From NCBI RefSeq assembly GCF_000003855.2, contig NW_003101665.1, forward strand, positions 1,252,013 through 1,316,012: DNA of 64,000 bases. The letters run 5' to 3'. A program made the position numbers and the translations under genes. Below the pieces are notes generated by a model that was not told where the DNA came from, ran no database searches, and worked only from the letters and a program-made list of their open reading frames with translations. Positions 32,631-44,155 of this stretch are shown piece after piece; position 1 is the stretch's first letter, and each line of letters starts with the position of its first letter. The stretch is from Blastomyces gilchristii SLH14081 (lineage: Eukaryota; Ascomycota; Eurotiomycetes; Onygenales; Ajellomycetaceae).

Positions 32631-34518
32631 ATGCGGAATAAGAATGGAGGCAATATGGGAGCCTCCTCTGCTAACCCACAGACAAACGCTACAATCGATG
32701 ACAAACCAGCCATGACGACCAGCGCGAAGCGTAGCCTCCCGCCAGAGAAGCCAGAGGCTATTCGGACCAGAACACTAGTGATATCTGCGTTTTGGGCTGT
32801 TATAATATTCCTGGGCCTTCCGATGTGGTGGAAGACAACGTCCATTTACAGAGCGAGACTTCCGTTGGACGAGATGAAGGATTGGGCAGATGGCAAGGTA
32901 GGCTTCAAAAAGCATACGTCTCCTCAATCACGGGTATATGGGGAGCTGGATATTTCAAAAGACAAATCTAATATTTCCTACGTAATAGGCATGTCGACCA
33001 GTCTTCCCCTTACAGATTCTCGTCCATGCTCCGTCAATGAATGCGCCTGATGCCGAACACCTTATTCGCACCACCCAACATGCCCTAGACGATTTGAACG
33101 ATTTCTCCGCACACCACCTCAGGCTTCGGCTAGTAGAAACGTCTAAGAGCCTAGGAGAACAATCGGAGGCTATACAAATAGCAGAACCAGATGCTGAGGA
33201 GAAAGAGAATGCAGCCCTGAGTATTAGGTTGCTTCCGCGAGAGGAAGTGGCCACACCGAGTTCAGAACTACATGCGTACTCTGAAAGACTGGACATATTT
33301 TATCCAGCTAACCAAGCACCGCTTACTTCGACACTGAATTCACTCCTTGCTACATTTATCGCGGCAGAAGTGCAGAAACTGTTCAATGAGGAGAAAGCAA
33401 CAATTGCATATATCCTATCAAAAAGCAACACCCTTAGTCCATCACCTCAACCCTCGATTCCAGGAGGTCACGCCCCTTCTGTGAATAACAGAGAGCAAGG
33501 AGTGGCAGCCATGAAGGCGGTAGCCCCCCAATTGGCGGAGTCAATTGTTCGTCGCACCACCCGTTCTTTTAAATATGCCGAAACCTATCATTTAAGCTTC
33601 TCGCTTTTCACACCGGGGCCGCTGCCATCTTCATGGGATATCGAACCAGCGCTGCAAGATTACCTGTTACCGCTTCTAAGAACGTATTTGCCCATTAGCA
33701 ACTTCTCCATCGACACGCAGGTGCAGGTATACGCAAGCTTTGCCCCTAGCGCGACACAGCCAGAATTCGACGAATCACTGGACGCCTGGACGCTTAAGAA
33801 GGAAGAGCTAGGTTCATTCATCAACGCTGCGGAATGGCCTTTAAGCCCTAGCATCGGCAAAAGCCCTACAATAAATTTCATCCTCTACGTCCCTTCACCA
33901 AGCGAATCTCCCCTCATCATTAAAGAAAATCGCGCCACTAGCTGGCTCATCCCTCAATGGGGCGGAGTCTTCATCCTCAACCCACCCCTTGATCCGTCGA
34001 TGATTCCTAGGGCAAACCCACCCCATCTCCCCAAAGACTCACTCCAAAACCCCCTATCTACCTTCTCCCATCAACTCCTTACACTCCTTGGTACCCCGTC
34101 CTCCCCCGCATCCCTCCCCCTCCGCCTCCAAGCCTTAGTACGCATCCATACAGCCTCCCTCCTCCTCTCCGCATCTTCAACCATGGGCTCGCTGGCCCGT
34201 CTTACACGCTCTCTTGCTTCAATCCCCATCCCACTCAGCGTAGCCAACTCCGTTTCGACCACTCTTTCGCATCTCTCGGCTACATGCGATCTCTTGCGTG
34301 AGGGCCGCTTCAAACAGGCGTTGGCGAGCGCACGCGTTGCGGAGAATGAGGCTGAGCGCAGCTTTTTTGAAAAGAGTATGGTTGGGCAAGCGTATTTCCC
34401 GGATGAACATAAAGTTGCGGTATACCTGCCACTGCTGGGACCGATTGGGGTACCCCTCGTCTTGGGCCTGATAAGAGAAGGGAAAAGAGTAATTCTGACG
34501 ATGAGGGGGGTTAGGTAG
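32631..34518 (+). CDS. GPI17: GPI transamidase subunit PIG-S/GPI17
   Basis: Two exons, 32631-32897 and 32989-34518, flank a 91-bp intron (GTAGGC..ATAG) and give 598 residues. PIG-S is a subunit of the ER GPI transamidase that attaches GPI anchors to proteins. Residues about 48-72 form the N-terminal membrane span (TLVISAFWAVIIFLGLPMWW) followed by the family block KTTSIYRARLPLDEM. After the junction comes FPLQILVHAP. Further on there is LSFSLFTPGPLPSSWDIEPA and the luminal core IPQWGGVFILNPP, both typical of PIG-S. The C-terminus holds a hydrophobic span (VYLPLLGPIGVPLVLGLI) ending in a short basic tail. Length and topology fit the family. The start could be the Met at 32655. Confidence 0.9.
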
Positions 34519-34820
34519 ATCTCTTCACTTTTTTTTTTTTTTTTTCTTTTTTAATACCTCTTCTCCTTTCTCCTTGTCTCTTTTTTTCAGCCCGAAGTCC
34601 ATGTGTATTCTATTCATTTACTATTTTTTGATGTTTTACATCGGGGTCGTCACCCATCCTTGGTAGACAATCACCACAACTGGAATACTTCTTTTAAGAT
34701 ACCTACAAGGATAAAAATCGCAGGCCGAGATCCGATTTAACCCCTCTGTCCTTTTTTCCCCTTCTTTATCGCGCGAAACAAAAATCCAAAGATAGAATTT
34801 CCTTTCCTCGCCACCCCTAC

Positions 34821-34880
34821 CACCAACCAACCAACCAGCCAACCAGCCAGCCAGCCAACCAGCCAGCCACAGCCACAGCA
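34821..34880. repeat. CCAACCAGC / CCAGCCAGC short tandem repeat
   Basis: Degenerate 4-bp units (CCAA, CCAG) are repeated for about 60 bp, read directly. Confidence 0.7.
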
Positions 34881-35323
34881 ACCAACCCAACATCCCATCC
34901 ACACCAACGTCTATTCTCAAACCTAACATCTCATATCCATAATTCATTTCAAACCAGAACTCCATCACGATAGCGGCAATTAGGCCTCGGCTATCCAATC
35001 CTTCCCGCCACCTATAACACATATGATCACATCTTGAATTCGCAGCAGCCACCACCACCACCCGCCTCAAATGGCTACGTTGGTAAAAGGTATACTTACT
35101 CTACTACACTCCTACGCCCTCTTGTTCGCTCACGTTCTCTCGGTCAGGTAACATCCGCGGGCCCGGCCCCTGGAAATTCCAGCGAGCCTCGGGAGGATTG
35201 TTGACTTGCCAAAGTTCATGTAGCACGGGCGATGGGTGGTGGTACGGTACCTGTGGGCCGAAACCGGGTGATTGACGCTTTTCACGCGGGAGCTTGATTC
35301 TCCCTTTAATGTGCTTGCTTGCC

Positions 35324-35348
35324 GGGGGGGGGGGGGGGGGGGGGGGGG
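35324..35348 (+). repeat. Homopolymer G run (25 nt)
   Basis: Twenty-five consecutive G, read directly. Such runs can form G-quadruplex structures and are also frequent sequencing or assembly artefacts. Confidence 0.75.
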
Positions 35349-36853
35349 TATGGAAAAAATGGGGTTTCTTTACAAGATATCACATAGACTCGGTTAAGTC
35401 AGATCCCCTTCTGGTCATGGAGGGTAAGGTCGGGAGGAATATGGTGATGTATGGGGAAATGTGAGGGGGAGCGAGGGGGATATAGATAGAAGTCACAAAG
35501 GGTATTTTATTGGGGGCCAGAGGTATCTTGGGCTTGGGACCAGGCCCGGAAAAGCGACTCTGTCTAACTACTAACAGACTGCTTCGGTTCAATTTTAGAG
35601 TGGGAGTTGAGTTCCGGACCACAGCCAACCATTTCGTTTGAACAAAGATATCCATCAAGAGTAAATTTGAGTAAATTTGAGTTTTCCGGTTCCTGGTGGG
35701 CTTATTCTAAATATTTGACAATGTTATGGAACCAGATATCCTACAATGTACCTATGGTGCTAACTGTGGATATGAGTGTGGATGTGGTTTCACGTTATTT
35801 AAAAGAATGCTAATAGGAATGTAAATCTTTTAGTTCGAACAAAGCGAGATAAACTCATGTGAGCTTCATACTACATAAGCTTGAGGGGAGAATATCCATG
35901 TTTCTGATTGTTTATGCCTGCTGTAGCAGCAAATCCGAGGGGAGTGCACAAGAGTCAAAAGCTACCCGTCGGCTCATATAGTAAGTAGCAGGCAGATAAT
36001 CTCGCATGGCAGTTGCAGATAAATACATGTACAGTACATAGCACGGTTCGCATGTAGGTTGCATATCGTAGATGGGCGACGTGATAATTGAAGTCACCAT
36101 GCACGGGGGCGCTTGGTTCATTGGTAATAGACAAAGAAAGGGAGACCAGGGAGGTCGGATACGGGGTGAAGATCAGTGGCCTCCTGCAGCCGATGGAGCA
36201 AAAACATGGGCTGAGAAGAAAAGAAAAATGTAAGTCTTGGGTAAGATATCAATGGATGAAAATGAGAAGGGGTTAATAGAGGTTTGGAAGCTTTGAAGGT
36301 TGGATATAAATAGAAACTCACAATCAAGTGTTGCTGAGCTCAGATCTATTGTACGAGACAGGAAAAGGCCATACAGGCACAAGGGTGTATATATATGATC
36401 AAAAATAACTCGAAATATAATGAAATAGGGCAAAACAAATAAAACAAATAAAAAATAGATCTCAGGCTGTGCGGTATGCGAAAAATAATTACAAACAACC
36501 AAACTCAAGTATTGATGAGAGGATCCAGAAACCATTGTGAAACCCATGAGAAAATCAAAAATTAAGGGGTAATGTTCCTTACAACACCTGTAGCCCTGCT
36601 CCTGATTAACCCATTACACAGTACTTACAAACCAAAAAACACCTTAATTATCTATAATGCTTTTTCTTCAAGTCCTGTTTTTCTGCAATCCTTTTCTAGC
36701 TTTGTCGGTGAAATCCGCCTCCAGTACACTATTATTAGCTTGTCGCACTTCCTTGTCCCTTACTCCTTCCGCTCTGCTCATTCTTTGTCTCGATGTCGCA
36801 ATATGGAGCGGAGCGAACGGCTGCGGAACGGCATCGGGTCAAATTCTAAACCT

Positions 36854-38188
36854 CTATACCCTACCCCGCGGCGTCTGTACCTGTGGTAGAGGCGGTGTCG
36901 TTGTGACTGAGAAATAAGGACTGCCATTCTTGCTCTGGAACCCGACGCGTTCCATCATTTCGGAAAATGTAGTTTGTGGTCTGCCGTTTCCAACAGACTG
37001 GTATAACTCCCCGAGTTGAGCCGGGCGTAGGTGTGCGGGGCTGAAAACTTTTATACTCTCTGTGCTGGGCTCGCGTCCTGCTCCACCACCACTGCGGCGG
37101 CCACCGACACCATTCGGCCCTGCATCCCGGTTGGACATAGTAGTCGACATCGGCATTGTCGCAATATCATCTGCGGTAGGCCTGGGTCCAAAGAAACTCT
37201 TTACCCGCGCGCTAGTTCGGCGGAATTTCGATTTCGTACTGTTATCATCCTCCTTTACAAGACTGGCTTGGCGGCGCAGGAAATCTGTCCGGACGGAATC
37301 CTGTGCTGCGGAGGGAATGGGATCGGAGATGGAGACTACGCCCTTTTCGCAGGACTTTTCGCGGAAATGGCTGAATTTCGACATGGGTGAGGGGACGAAA
37401 CGTCTCTCTTGGTGGCGTTTATAGAGGTAGAAGACTGCCAGGGCCAAGATTATGCCAGCTACAAGGCCGGGAATGAGGCCGACAATGATTGCAATAGGGG
37501 GGAATTTGGATTCTTCGGGTGGCGGGTCTGTGTGCTTGATATTGTGGGTGGCTGTGGATGTTGTGGTAGGTTGTTGACCCAACGTTGAAATTGGGATAAT
37601 ATCCGGGCCTTGTCTGCCAGTGGAAGTAGGCGGAGAAGTAGGGCCTGTCTCTGTCTGGACGCCAGTTTGCGACGGTAATAGTGACGTTGGAAGCTGAGGT
37701 GTAGAGGAACTGCGGCCTTTATCATCTGGAAATGGTGGAAAAGCTGCATCCGGGAACGAAACTTGACAATATAAAACACCATTTTTGGATTCCTTACATC
37801 CAGTGCCAGGAGGGCAACACTTATCCCCACATCTCTGGAGCGCTATGTCTGGTCGCTTTGATTTATATATGGACATAGGCTCGTGCTCGGGGTCGTACTT
37901 CCCAGGATCGCATGAACCTAGCGTCCACTGTAAACAGTTCGCGCCAGCTGGGCAACATACCATGGAATCGCCGTAATTCAAAGTAATGCATTTTGTCGCC
38001 GGAGGGCAGCAGAAATTAGGCGGAGCTTTAGGGTCTGCGCAAGTTGTGAAGTTTTCCAGGGGGCATGAACCGCTGCCGCGCCGTACAATGTCCAATGCGG
38101 CTGAAGGTGTGAATGGTATTGCAAGTGCCAGCGCTAGCAAAGATAAAGAAGTTGAGACCAAGATAATTCTGTGATGTAGAACCGACAT
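36854..38188 (-). CDS. Cys-rich single-pass membrane protein with signal peptide
   Basis: This is one exon of 444 residues. A signal peptide is clear: MSVLHHRIILVSTSLSLLAL, then cleavage near ALAIP. The ectodomain (about 25-150) holds repeated CC-containing knots: NFCCPPATKCITLNYGDSMV, CCPAGANC and CGDKCCPPGTGCKES. A Ser/Thr/Pro-rich stalk, probably O-glycosylated, follows. A membrane span (PPIAIIVGLIPGLVAGIILA) lies at about residues 228-250, then a basic stop-transfer (YKRHQERR). The cytoplasmic tail is long, Ser-rich and basic (RRTSARVKSFFGPRP) and looks disordered. The layout is that of a fungal surface sensor or wall-associated receptor, but the function is unknown. It is divergent from RSM26 across 979 bp. 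Confidence 0.82.
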   Translation of the reverse strand: MSVLHHRIILVSTSLSLLALALAIPFTPSAALDIVRRGSGSCPLENFTTCADPKAPPNFCCPPATKCITLNYGDSMVCCPAGANCLQWTLGSCDPGKYDPEHEPMSIYKSKRPDIALQRCGDKCCPPGTGCKESKNGVLYCQVSFPDAAFPPFPDDKGRSSSTPQLPTSLLPSQTGVQTETGPTSPPTSTGRQGPDIIPISTLGQQPTTTSTATHNIKHTDPPPEESKFPPIAIIVGLIPGLVAGIILALAVFYLYKRHQERRFVPSPMSKFSHFREKSCEKGVVSISDPIPSAAQDSVRTDFLRRQASLVKEDDNSTKSKFRRTSARVKSFFGPRPTADDIATMPMSTTMSNRDAGPNGVGGRRSGGGAGREPSTESIKVFSPAHLRPAQLGELYQSVGNGRPQTTFSEMMERVGFQSKNGSPYFSVTTTPPLPQVQTPRGRV

Positions 38189-39167
38189 CCTGAGGTAACG
38201 GGCTGGGTTGTTGTCCTGTCAAAGGAGCATCAGTGTCTACGCCAGCCGCTCAGCAAAGAGAATCAGCTGAAGATTTAGTGAACAATGGAGAATGCGCGGA
38301 GGAAGTAGGATGGGGAGAGAAAATGATAGCCAGGATATCTTGGATTTCAAGAGCTCAGCAACAGCCTAAAGCTTCAATCGAAACATCACAACGTCTTGTA
38401 TAAAAAAGAAACAATTAAGAACAAGAAAAGTATATCGCAAGAAAGAGAAAATATGGAGAAAAAAGAGAAAGAGAAGCTTATGAAACAAAGAACCAGGCAG
38501 GCTATATGACGGACAGAGTCATGTGGATCCCACGACACGGAGATCTGAAGAAAATGAGAATCCGCTGATACGCGACGCCCAAGGACCCCTCTATACAAAG
38601 CTTCCGGCGAACAGGGCCAACAACATAGGGCATTTCGACCAGGGGGAGAGGTTAGCCAGCTAACCTCAACACTGAACCACCCAACCGCCAACCCAAGCTG
38701 AAGATTGAAACCATAGAGACCCGACCAGGCCCCTCCAGGGCACAGGAACACCCTTTCTGCAGTCCCGTACTGGTTCTGCAGCTGCAGAAATGTCGGGTGT
38801 GAAACCAACGATGCAGCCCTGGTTGGCTCTGGTTGGATGTGGTTGGATGTGGTTGGATATTGGTAGTCGCAAGCCGAATCGGGCAATTTTGGCGCCGTGT
38901 CAGATAGTCGGCGGCTCAGGGCATTCATGGGCTGTGATTGGCTGATATGCTTAAAAATCCACTAGGCTCGAAAGACACTAGCCTGGCTTGGCATCGAAGA
39001 AATTCTTTGGCCAAATTCGAGAGAATCCCGTGACTTGGCGAAGAAGAAACTCCGCAGCACGAGATATCTATCCAGACATTGCACCGGCTACAATTAAAGA
39101 CTTATCTATACTACTAGCAGAGTCTTTTCCCCCGGCAATGGTTTGAGTCTGAGTCCACTTTCCGTTC
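38189..39167. other. Divergent region between the membrane protein and RSM26
   Basis: These 979 bp hold two promoters. A short tandem GGTTGGATGT repeat lies at about 38820-38860. A 180-codon frame on the minus strand (38386-38928) ends in a Phe/Leu/Ser-rich run and looks spurious. Confidence 0.45.
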
Positions 39168-40343
39168 ATGATCCTGCAACGTTCGCTCCGGCCGCAGTCC
39201 GGCCTGCGCGCCGTCTCTTCCTCCCTGGTATGGCGATGTCCATCGCTTTTGCTCAACCGCTCCTCAAATCTGTTGCTGATAATGGTATATAGTCCTTCCT
39301 CCGAACAACTCCCCAGACTCGATCAACCCACTATGTCCCTCAATTAGGACACGATGCATCCTTCAAGCAACATGGGGTACCGGATCTTTTGTCGCCACAG
39401 GGATTCGATCTGTCATGGGTTCAATATCAGAGCTTCCTCATCAACAAATTAAATCTTTTAACAGCAGGTAATATCTTGACGGCCAATGGCATGGATAAAA
39501 AAAATAAAAAATAAAAAATAAAAATAAAACCTTTAACTGGGGAAGTCTTTGAATCTGAGATATGTTATACCTAGGCACACCCGATGAATCTGCTACTCCC
39601 GGCACTCTTCTGGTCAGATATGCCCGCGACGCCAGCATGGCATCGGTTTTCAACTATGCCTCAATGGCCCACAACAACCACTTCTTCTTCAATTGCCTTG
39701 TCAGTAGACCTCTACTTCCTTTCAACGTTTCGTCCTTCCCCCATAACCGGCCAATTCTCCATTTATTTACACATATGTGCAGTCGCCCGAGCAAGTCCCC
39801 ATCCCCGAACACCTCTCCAAATCCATAGAAGACTCCTGCTCCTCCGTCGAGTCCCTGAAAGCCGAATTCCTCGCAACCGCCAACGCCATGTTCGGCCCCG
39901 GGTTCGTTTGGCTCGTCAAATCAAAGGACACCGGCCAGCTCAAGATCCTATCAACCTACATCGCCGGCTCCCCTTACCCTGCTGCCCACTTCCGCCGCCA
40001 ACCAGTCGATATGGCAACACAGACCACCGGCATTACGGGCGGCGAGAACCTAGAACAGATCAGAAAACTCACCCCGACGAACCGAGTAGGCTCTATGGGT
40101 GCGTATTCTAGCCAGAAGTTCATGGCGCCTGGCGCTATTGATATCCACCCGATCCTCTGCGTGAATACCTGGGAACATGTGTGGCTTCCGGACTGGGGTG
40201 TTGGAGGGAAACCTCAATTTTTGGAGGCATGGTGGAATAGGATTAACTGGGATGAGGTGGCTCATAATGCCTCTCAAGCTGGCCCGATTTCCACGCGCCC
40301 AGGCACCGCGAGATCCTCATACAGGCGTGGCGCGAGGTTCTAG
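39168..40343 (+). CDS. RSM26: Mitochondrial small-subunit ribosomal protein RSM26 (mS42)
   Basis: Four exons, 39168-39227, 39293-39467, 39575-39699 and 39783-40343, give 306 residues with all junctions in frame. mS42 is a mitoribosomal protein with an Fe/Mn superoxide-dismutase fold that has lost the enzyme's metal role. The N-terminus MILQRSLRPQSGLRAVSSSL is Arg/Ser-rich without acids, a mitochondrial presequence. Next comes HGVPDLLSPQGFDLSWVQYQ, closely matching the yeast RSM26 start of the fold, then YASMAHNNHFFF (the SOD helix with HNNHFF) and AMFGPGFVWLV. The C-terminal domain has ILCVNTWEHVWLPDWGVGGK, equivalent to the SOD DxWEHAY signature. The tail is basic. All introns are 65-107 bp with standard sites, although the third donor is GTCAGT. 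Confidence 0.9.
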
Positions 40344-40732
40344 GTTGATAGTTTAATGGGGATTGGAAATTAAAGAACCTGAAGATGAGAACGGAAATTT
40401 TTGTTTTGGGTTCTATTATGCCAGGTTTCTATGTCTGTCTATTCTGTATTATACATATATATCTCTTTCTTTCTTGTTTTATCCCGTATTATACATTTCC
40501 ATCACTCTATCACCTGTGTGCTATTAGAAATTTGGAATATAGACGATTCTCCATGGCTTCTCTCTTTCCGTGCCATGCCAAAAGGGATTCTCAGGGACAA
40601 GGCATTACCCCAAGCATATCTCTAACACCAGCTTACCCACCTAATTTTCAAATAACTCCATGCTCCATTGATAAATCCCCCAAAACCCATCGCAAGCCCC
40701 AGTTCCAATTCCACCATCCACGCGCGATCGCC
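40344..40732. other. Spacer between convergent RSM26 and COQ10
   Basis: These 389 bp are A/T-rich 3' UTR sequence. No gene is seen. Confidence 0.5.
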
Positions 40733-41413
40733 TCACCCCATCCTCGCCCTCTCCAACTCCCTCACTCTCTTCTCAAACGCCTCGATCATCATCCCCGCCA
40801 CCTGATCCTCCACCGCCCCCATAAGAGCCGCATGCAGCGCACTGCGAAACTGAAACCGCACCTCCAACTCAACCCGCGTCTCCCCCGCGCCCCTCCCACC
40901 CCCCCCATTCACCACCACCCCATCCTTCCCCGCTCGCAGCTTCCACAACGTATCCAAAAACTCAAACAGCCCCCCATCCCCAGCTTCAGCAGCACCATCC
41001 TCCGCCGCACGCCGCCCACTCCTCGCCCCCACCGTCCACAGTGCCGCGTCACACTCCACGCGCGACACAAACGTCTCCTTCAACGGGCCATACCCCACCG
41101 TCAAGAAGGCGCTGGTTGGGTATCCGGTCTTCACGTCGCGGGCCGTCACGGTCGATGCGGTGAGGAAGGGGAGGAACTGGGCGTACGAGTCGATATCGGC
41201 GATGGTGCGGAAGAGGGGTTCCGGGGGAAAGGGGAGATTGCGAGTGGCTGTTAGGGTGCGTGGGGGCGGCGGGTTGGGGGAGAGGGGGTTCGTGAAGGAG
41301 GAGAGGGAGGGGAGGTGGAAGGGGCGGAGTTTTACGGTTGGAGTTGTAGTGATTGGAGGGAGTTTGTGGGGGCGGAGGAGCGGCCGGAGGAGGAGCGGGT
41401 TTCGTGGGCGCAT
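40733..41413 (-). CDS. COQ10: Coenzyme Q-binding protein COQ10, mitochondrial
   Basis: This is a single exon of 226 residues. COQ10 is a START-domain lipid-binding protein of the mitochondrial inner membrane needed for normal coenzyme Q function in respiration. The N-terminus (MRPRNPLLLRPLLRPHKLPP) is a basic presequence. The START/polyketide-cyclase core begins with RTLTATRNLPFPPEPLFRTI and continues with ADIDSYAQFLPFLTASTV, the typical Y..FLP.C-like block, here with Leu-Thr in place of the usual Cys. SAFLTVGYGPLKETFVSRV is the middle strand pair. A Gly/Ala-rich insert (SGRRAAEDGAAEAGDGG) interrupts the fold. The end RVELEVRFQFRSALHAAL and FEKRVRELE closes the domain. G/C content is visibly high for this window. 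Confidence 0.9.
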   Translation of the reverse strand: MRPRNPLLLRPLLRPHKLPPITTTPTVKLRPFHLPSLSSFTNPLSPNPPPPRTLTATRNLPFPPEPLFRTIADIDSYAQFLPFLTASTVTARDVKTGYPTSAFLTVGYGPLKETFVSRVECDAALWTVGARSGRRAAEDGAAEAGDGGLFEFLDTLWKLRAGKDGVVVNGGGGRGAGETRVELEVRFQFRSALHAALMGAVEDQVAGMMIEAFEKRVRELERARMG

Positions 41414-42698
41414 TCTGCGTCCTGGTTTTTACTCGGCCGGTTTGCTCCTGTTGGCGAGGGTTGCCGTTGTGTTTCTTATGATATGGCGATGCGTGAGGGT
41501 AGCGAAAGAGGAGATATCTGGGCGATTTTGGAGCTGCGAAGCTGCTGGTTTACTTCCGGGCTATCGCATGGCCTTATTTTATCGGAGGTTATATATGACT
41601 GGGGTGGGTGTTGACTTGGAGGGTTTCGTTCTCCAGGCGCAATGAGAATCTGGGTATTTGTATCGCGGGATATATTGCGAGAACAATATAGGTGGATTAG
41701 AAATTAGCAAATTAATGGTATAATATAGGTTGGGGCTTGTGGTTATTGCTACAGCTGGCTGAGTTGGAAGTGAACGTCGTGTTGAGAACCTCCGCTGCCA
41801 AGTCCGCAACAGCTCCGATGCCAAGACGACGAAGTTTAGTTTATTGACTTCCTTTCCGCTCGCTATAACGGAGTAGATGCACTTCATCAAATAAAGAACA
41901 TGACGCATTTTATTGTCCGATTCGTCCACTATGTGTGCTTCTTCTAAATAATAGCGTATACTATTTGCTTGAGGCTCCAGAATTAGGTTTCAACAGGAAT
42001 TAGCTTTGTTGGATTCAGCCGGGCAGATGAGCAATAGAGCGCACCGCAGGAGGAAAGAGGCAGCACCTGCGTTATGATGTTTACTCTTCACCTACTGGAT
42101 ATTGGGATATGGATATGCCCTATACCATACCTCACGCAGCTGTGAGACCCTCAGGATGACAGGAGAGTAGGTGTGAATACGACGGGAAAATGCCCCTGAG
42201 GAACCTCCGTAGTTGATATTCCTCCTTCTGCCAGACTATATTGGCCGGGAAGGCCACCATCCACTCATGCTCTAAGTTTCAACCCTGTTATCACTACGGG
42301 TTTTAGTCTGGTCGTTATCTTGTGTGAGTTTTGACTGTTCAAGATGAGAATACTGAGTTGAGCCGGGTAGCAGGGACAGTACCTCTTCTGGGTAATGTTG
42401 TCTTGAACTGCCAGACCATTGCATTCTATATTTGGTTAGTCGAGAGAATATGAAGATTGGGGTTCGACGTTCGTCAAAATTGGTATTCTATATCTGCTCC
42501 ATCTTTTTATCCATATAGTTAGCACAATAGTTATATTTCATAGGGACAGATAATGGTAATATAAACGAGGCCAGGCCTGACAATGCCATGAGCCCCATAC
42601 CCCATTATACATCATCAACGTCTCCTCACCCCCCTTTTCCCCCGTCACTCGTAGGTGATACTGCAACACAACATAGCCTTCACCCCAAATACTAAAGC
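41414..42698. other. Intergenic between COQ10 and the HTD2-like gene
   Basis: These 1.3 kb hold the COQ10 promoter and the 3' end of the next gene. No gene or clear repeat is recognised. Confidence 0.5.
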
Positions 42699-44155
42699 CT
42701 ACGCAGTAATCTCCGCCTTCATCGCTACAGCTCCCGCAGGACTATAAATATTCACGTTCCCTCCATCTCCCCCACCCTCCGCTTCTTCAAGAACAATCCT
42801 ATATTCCTCCTCCGCATAAAGCGGGCTTGTCGCCCTATACACAATACCCTCAGGAACCATGACCTGACCCACGGCGGCGCCCTGATTCCCCTTCTGCGCT
42901 GCCCGTACATCCCGCCAGAGGTCCAGGATGGAAATGAGATTAAGGGGCCCGTGCACAACTAGACCGGGGTGTCCCTCGACTTCTTGTGCCCAGGGTAATG
43001 AGTAATGGATTTTGTGTCCGTTGAATGTCAGGGCTGAGAAGCGGAAGAGTGTTACGGCCGATTGGCAGAGGGTGCGGGTATGGGTGACGGTGTTGTTTTC
43101 TTTCGAGGTTGAGAAGGTTGGGGGTGCGGTTGATTTGCGGGTGTTGGAGACGGCGGGAGGGGCGTTGTCGAATGACACTGGTGCCGCTTGGGTTGAGGGG
43201 TCGTGCTTGAGTGCTTCTCGGAATACCCAGTTTCTGGATTTGTGATTTAATTATTTTCTCGTTATTAGCAAACTGTATCAGTTCTGTTGTCTCCTTTCGC
43301 TTCGTATATTCATACACCAAGCTATCATACAAAAGGGTTTAATGAGCTTAGTTGCCATGGGTATAATGCATATATCCGAAATTAGAATGATAGGATATGG
43401 AATGCTAGAAGTAGGAGGGGGCCGACGTAAGATATGTGCAACCTGCAAAACGAATTGAACCATCCCCTGCTTGTAAAGAAACTCACTCACCTTCGATCTA
43501 CAACCGCAACCCCATTCTCATTCTCAAATACCTTCTCTACCCCAACAACCACCATCTCCTCCCCAGTCTTCCTCACAACCTTAGCCTCCGCACTCAACAT
43601 CCGCGTCGTCTCCCGCACCTCCTGCCCCACCCTCAGCAAATTCACCCTGCCATCACGCCCCCGTGGCCATCGGACCTCTCCGCCAGCCCACATGCGCCTT
43701 GTGAACGGCGCTTCAGGGTTATATGACGCATCAGTGCCATCGGCACCCAGCTCGCCTTCCAGGAACGTGGGTGTGAAGTATACCAGGTGGTGGCCAGGGG
43801 GGATGGGGGTGCCGGCTTCTGGGGGTCTCGCGTTGGAGAGTGCTGGGCTTCCCGGGTAGAGAGAGTTGCGGTTGAGGGTGAGGGAAAGGAGTTGGAGTTG
43901 GTTCGCGTCGAGGATCTGGGTGCGGGTTTGGGGGCCGAGAGATTGGAAGCGGGAGAGGAAGTTGGAAGCGATGGTAGAAGCAGTCGGGGCGGAGGTGGTT
44001 GAGTAGGGGGCGGCGGAGTATTGGAAGGCAGGTTGAGATATTGTTAGCGATCGCAATAGCTGGTTGTATGTGCTCCTATGACAGTGGTGGATACGGGAGA
44101 GGAAGGGGCACAGTCGCGACGACGAAGCGGAGGGGTATAATAGCGATGAAGACAT
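42699..44155 (-). CDS. MaoC-like dehydratase, HTD2 / mesaconyl-C4-CoA hydratase type
   Basis: Two exons, 44155-43491 and 43233-42699, give 399 residues. The 257-bp intron (donor GTGAGT, acceptor CAG) joins ..VAVVDRR + NWVFREALK... The N-terminus is Ser/Arg-rich and fits a mitochondrial presequence. The first hot-dog domain has HHLVYFTPTFLEGELGADGT and APFTRRMWAGGEVRWPRG. The second has FRFSALTFNGHKIHY and AQEVEGHPGLVVHGPLNLI, the hydratase-2 motif with catalytic Asp/His-like positions of MaoC dehydratases. The best fit is 3-hydroxyacyl-thioester dehydratase of mitochondrial fatty-acid synthesis (HTD2). Fungal annotations also call such proteins mesaconyl-C4-CoA hydratase, and I cannot decide between them. 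Confidence 0.85.

Larger units (their letters stand above)
34519..36853. other. Intergenic, low-complexity, no gene seen
   Basis: These 2.3 kb separate two converging genes. They hold a T run after PIG-S (about 34529-34547), CCAACCAGC-type repeats (34821-34880), a 25-nt G run (35324-35348) and a palindromic TACATGTACAGTACATA at 36024-36040. Small frames look random. Confidence 0.5.

Noticed and set aside
38386..38928. 180-codon minus-strand frame in the divergent region before RSM26
   Set aside because: It ends in a Phe/Ser/Leu-rich run, has no domain-like text, spans a simple tandem repeat and lies where two promoters are expected.
40385..41254. 289-codon plus-strand frame antisense to COQ10
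   Set aside because: Pro/His/Arg-rich translation is the shadow of a G/C-rich gene; COQ10 on the other strand is clearly real.
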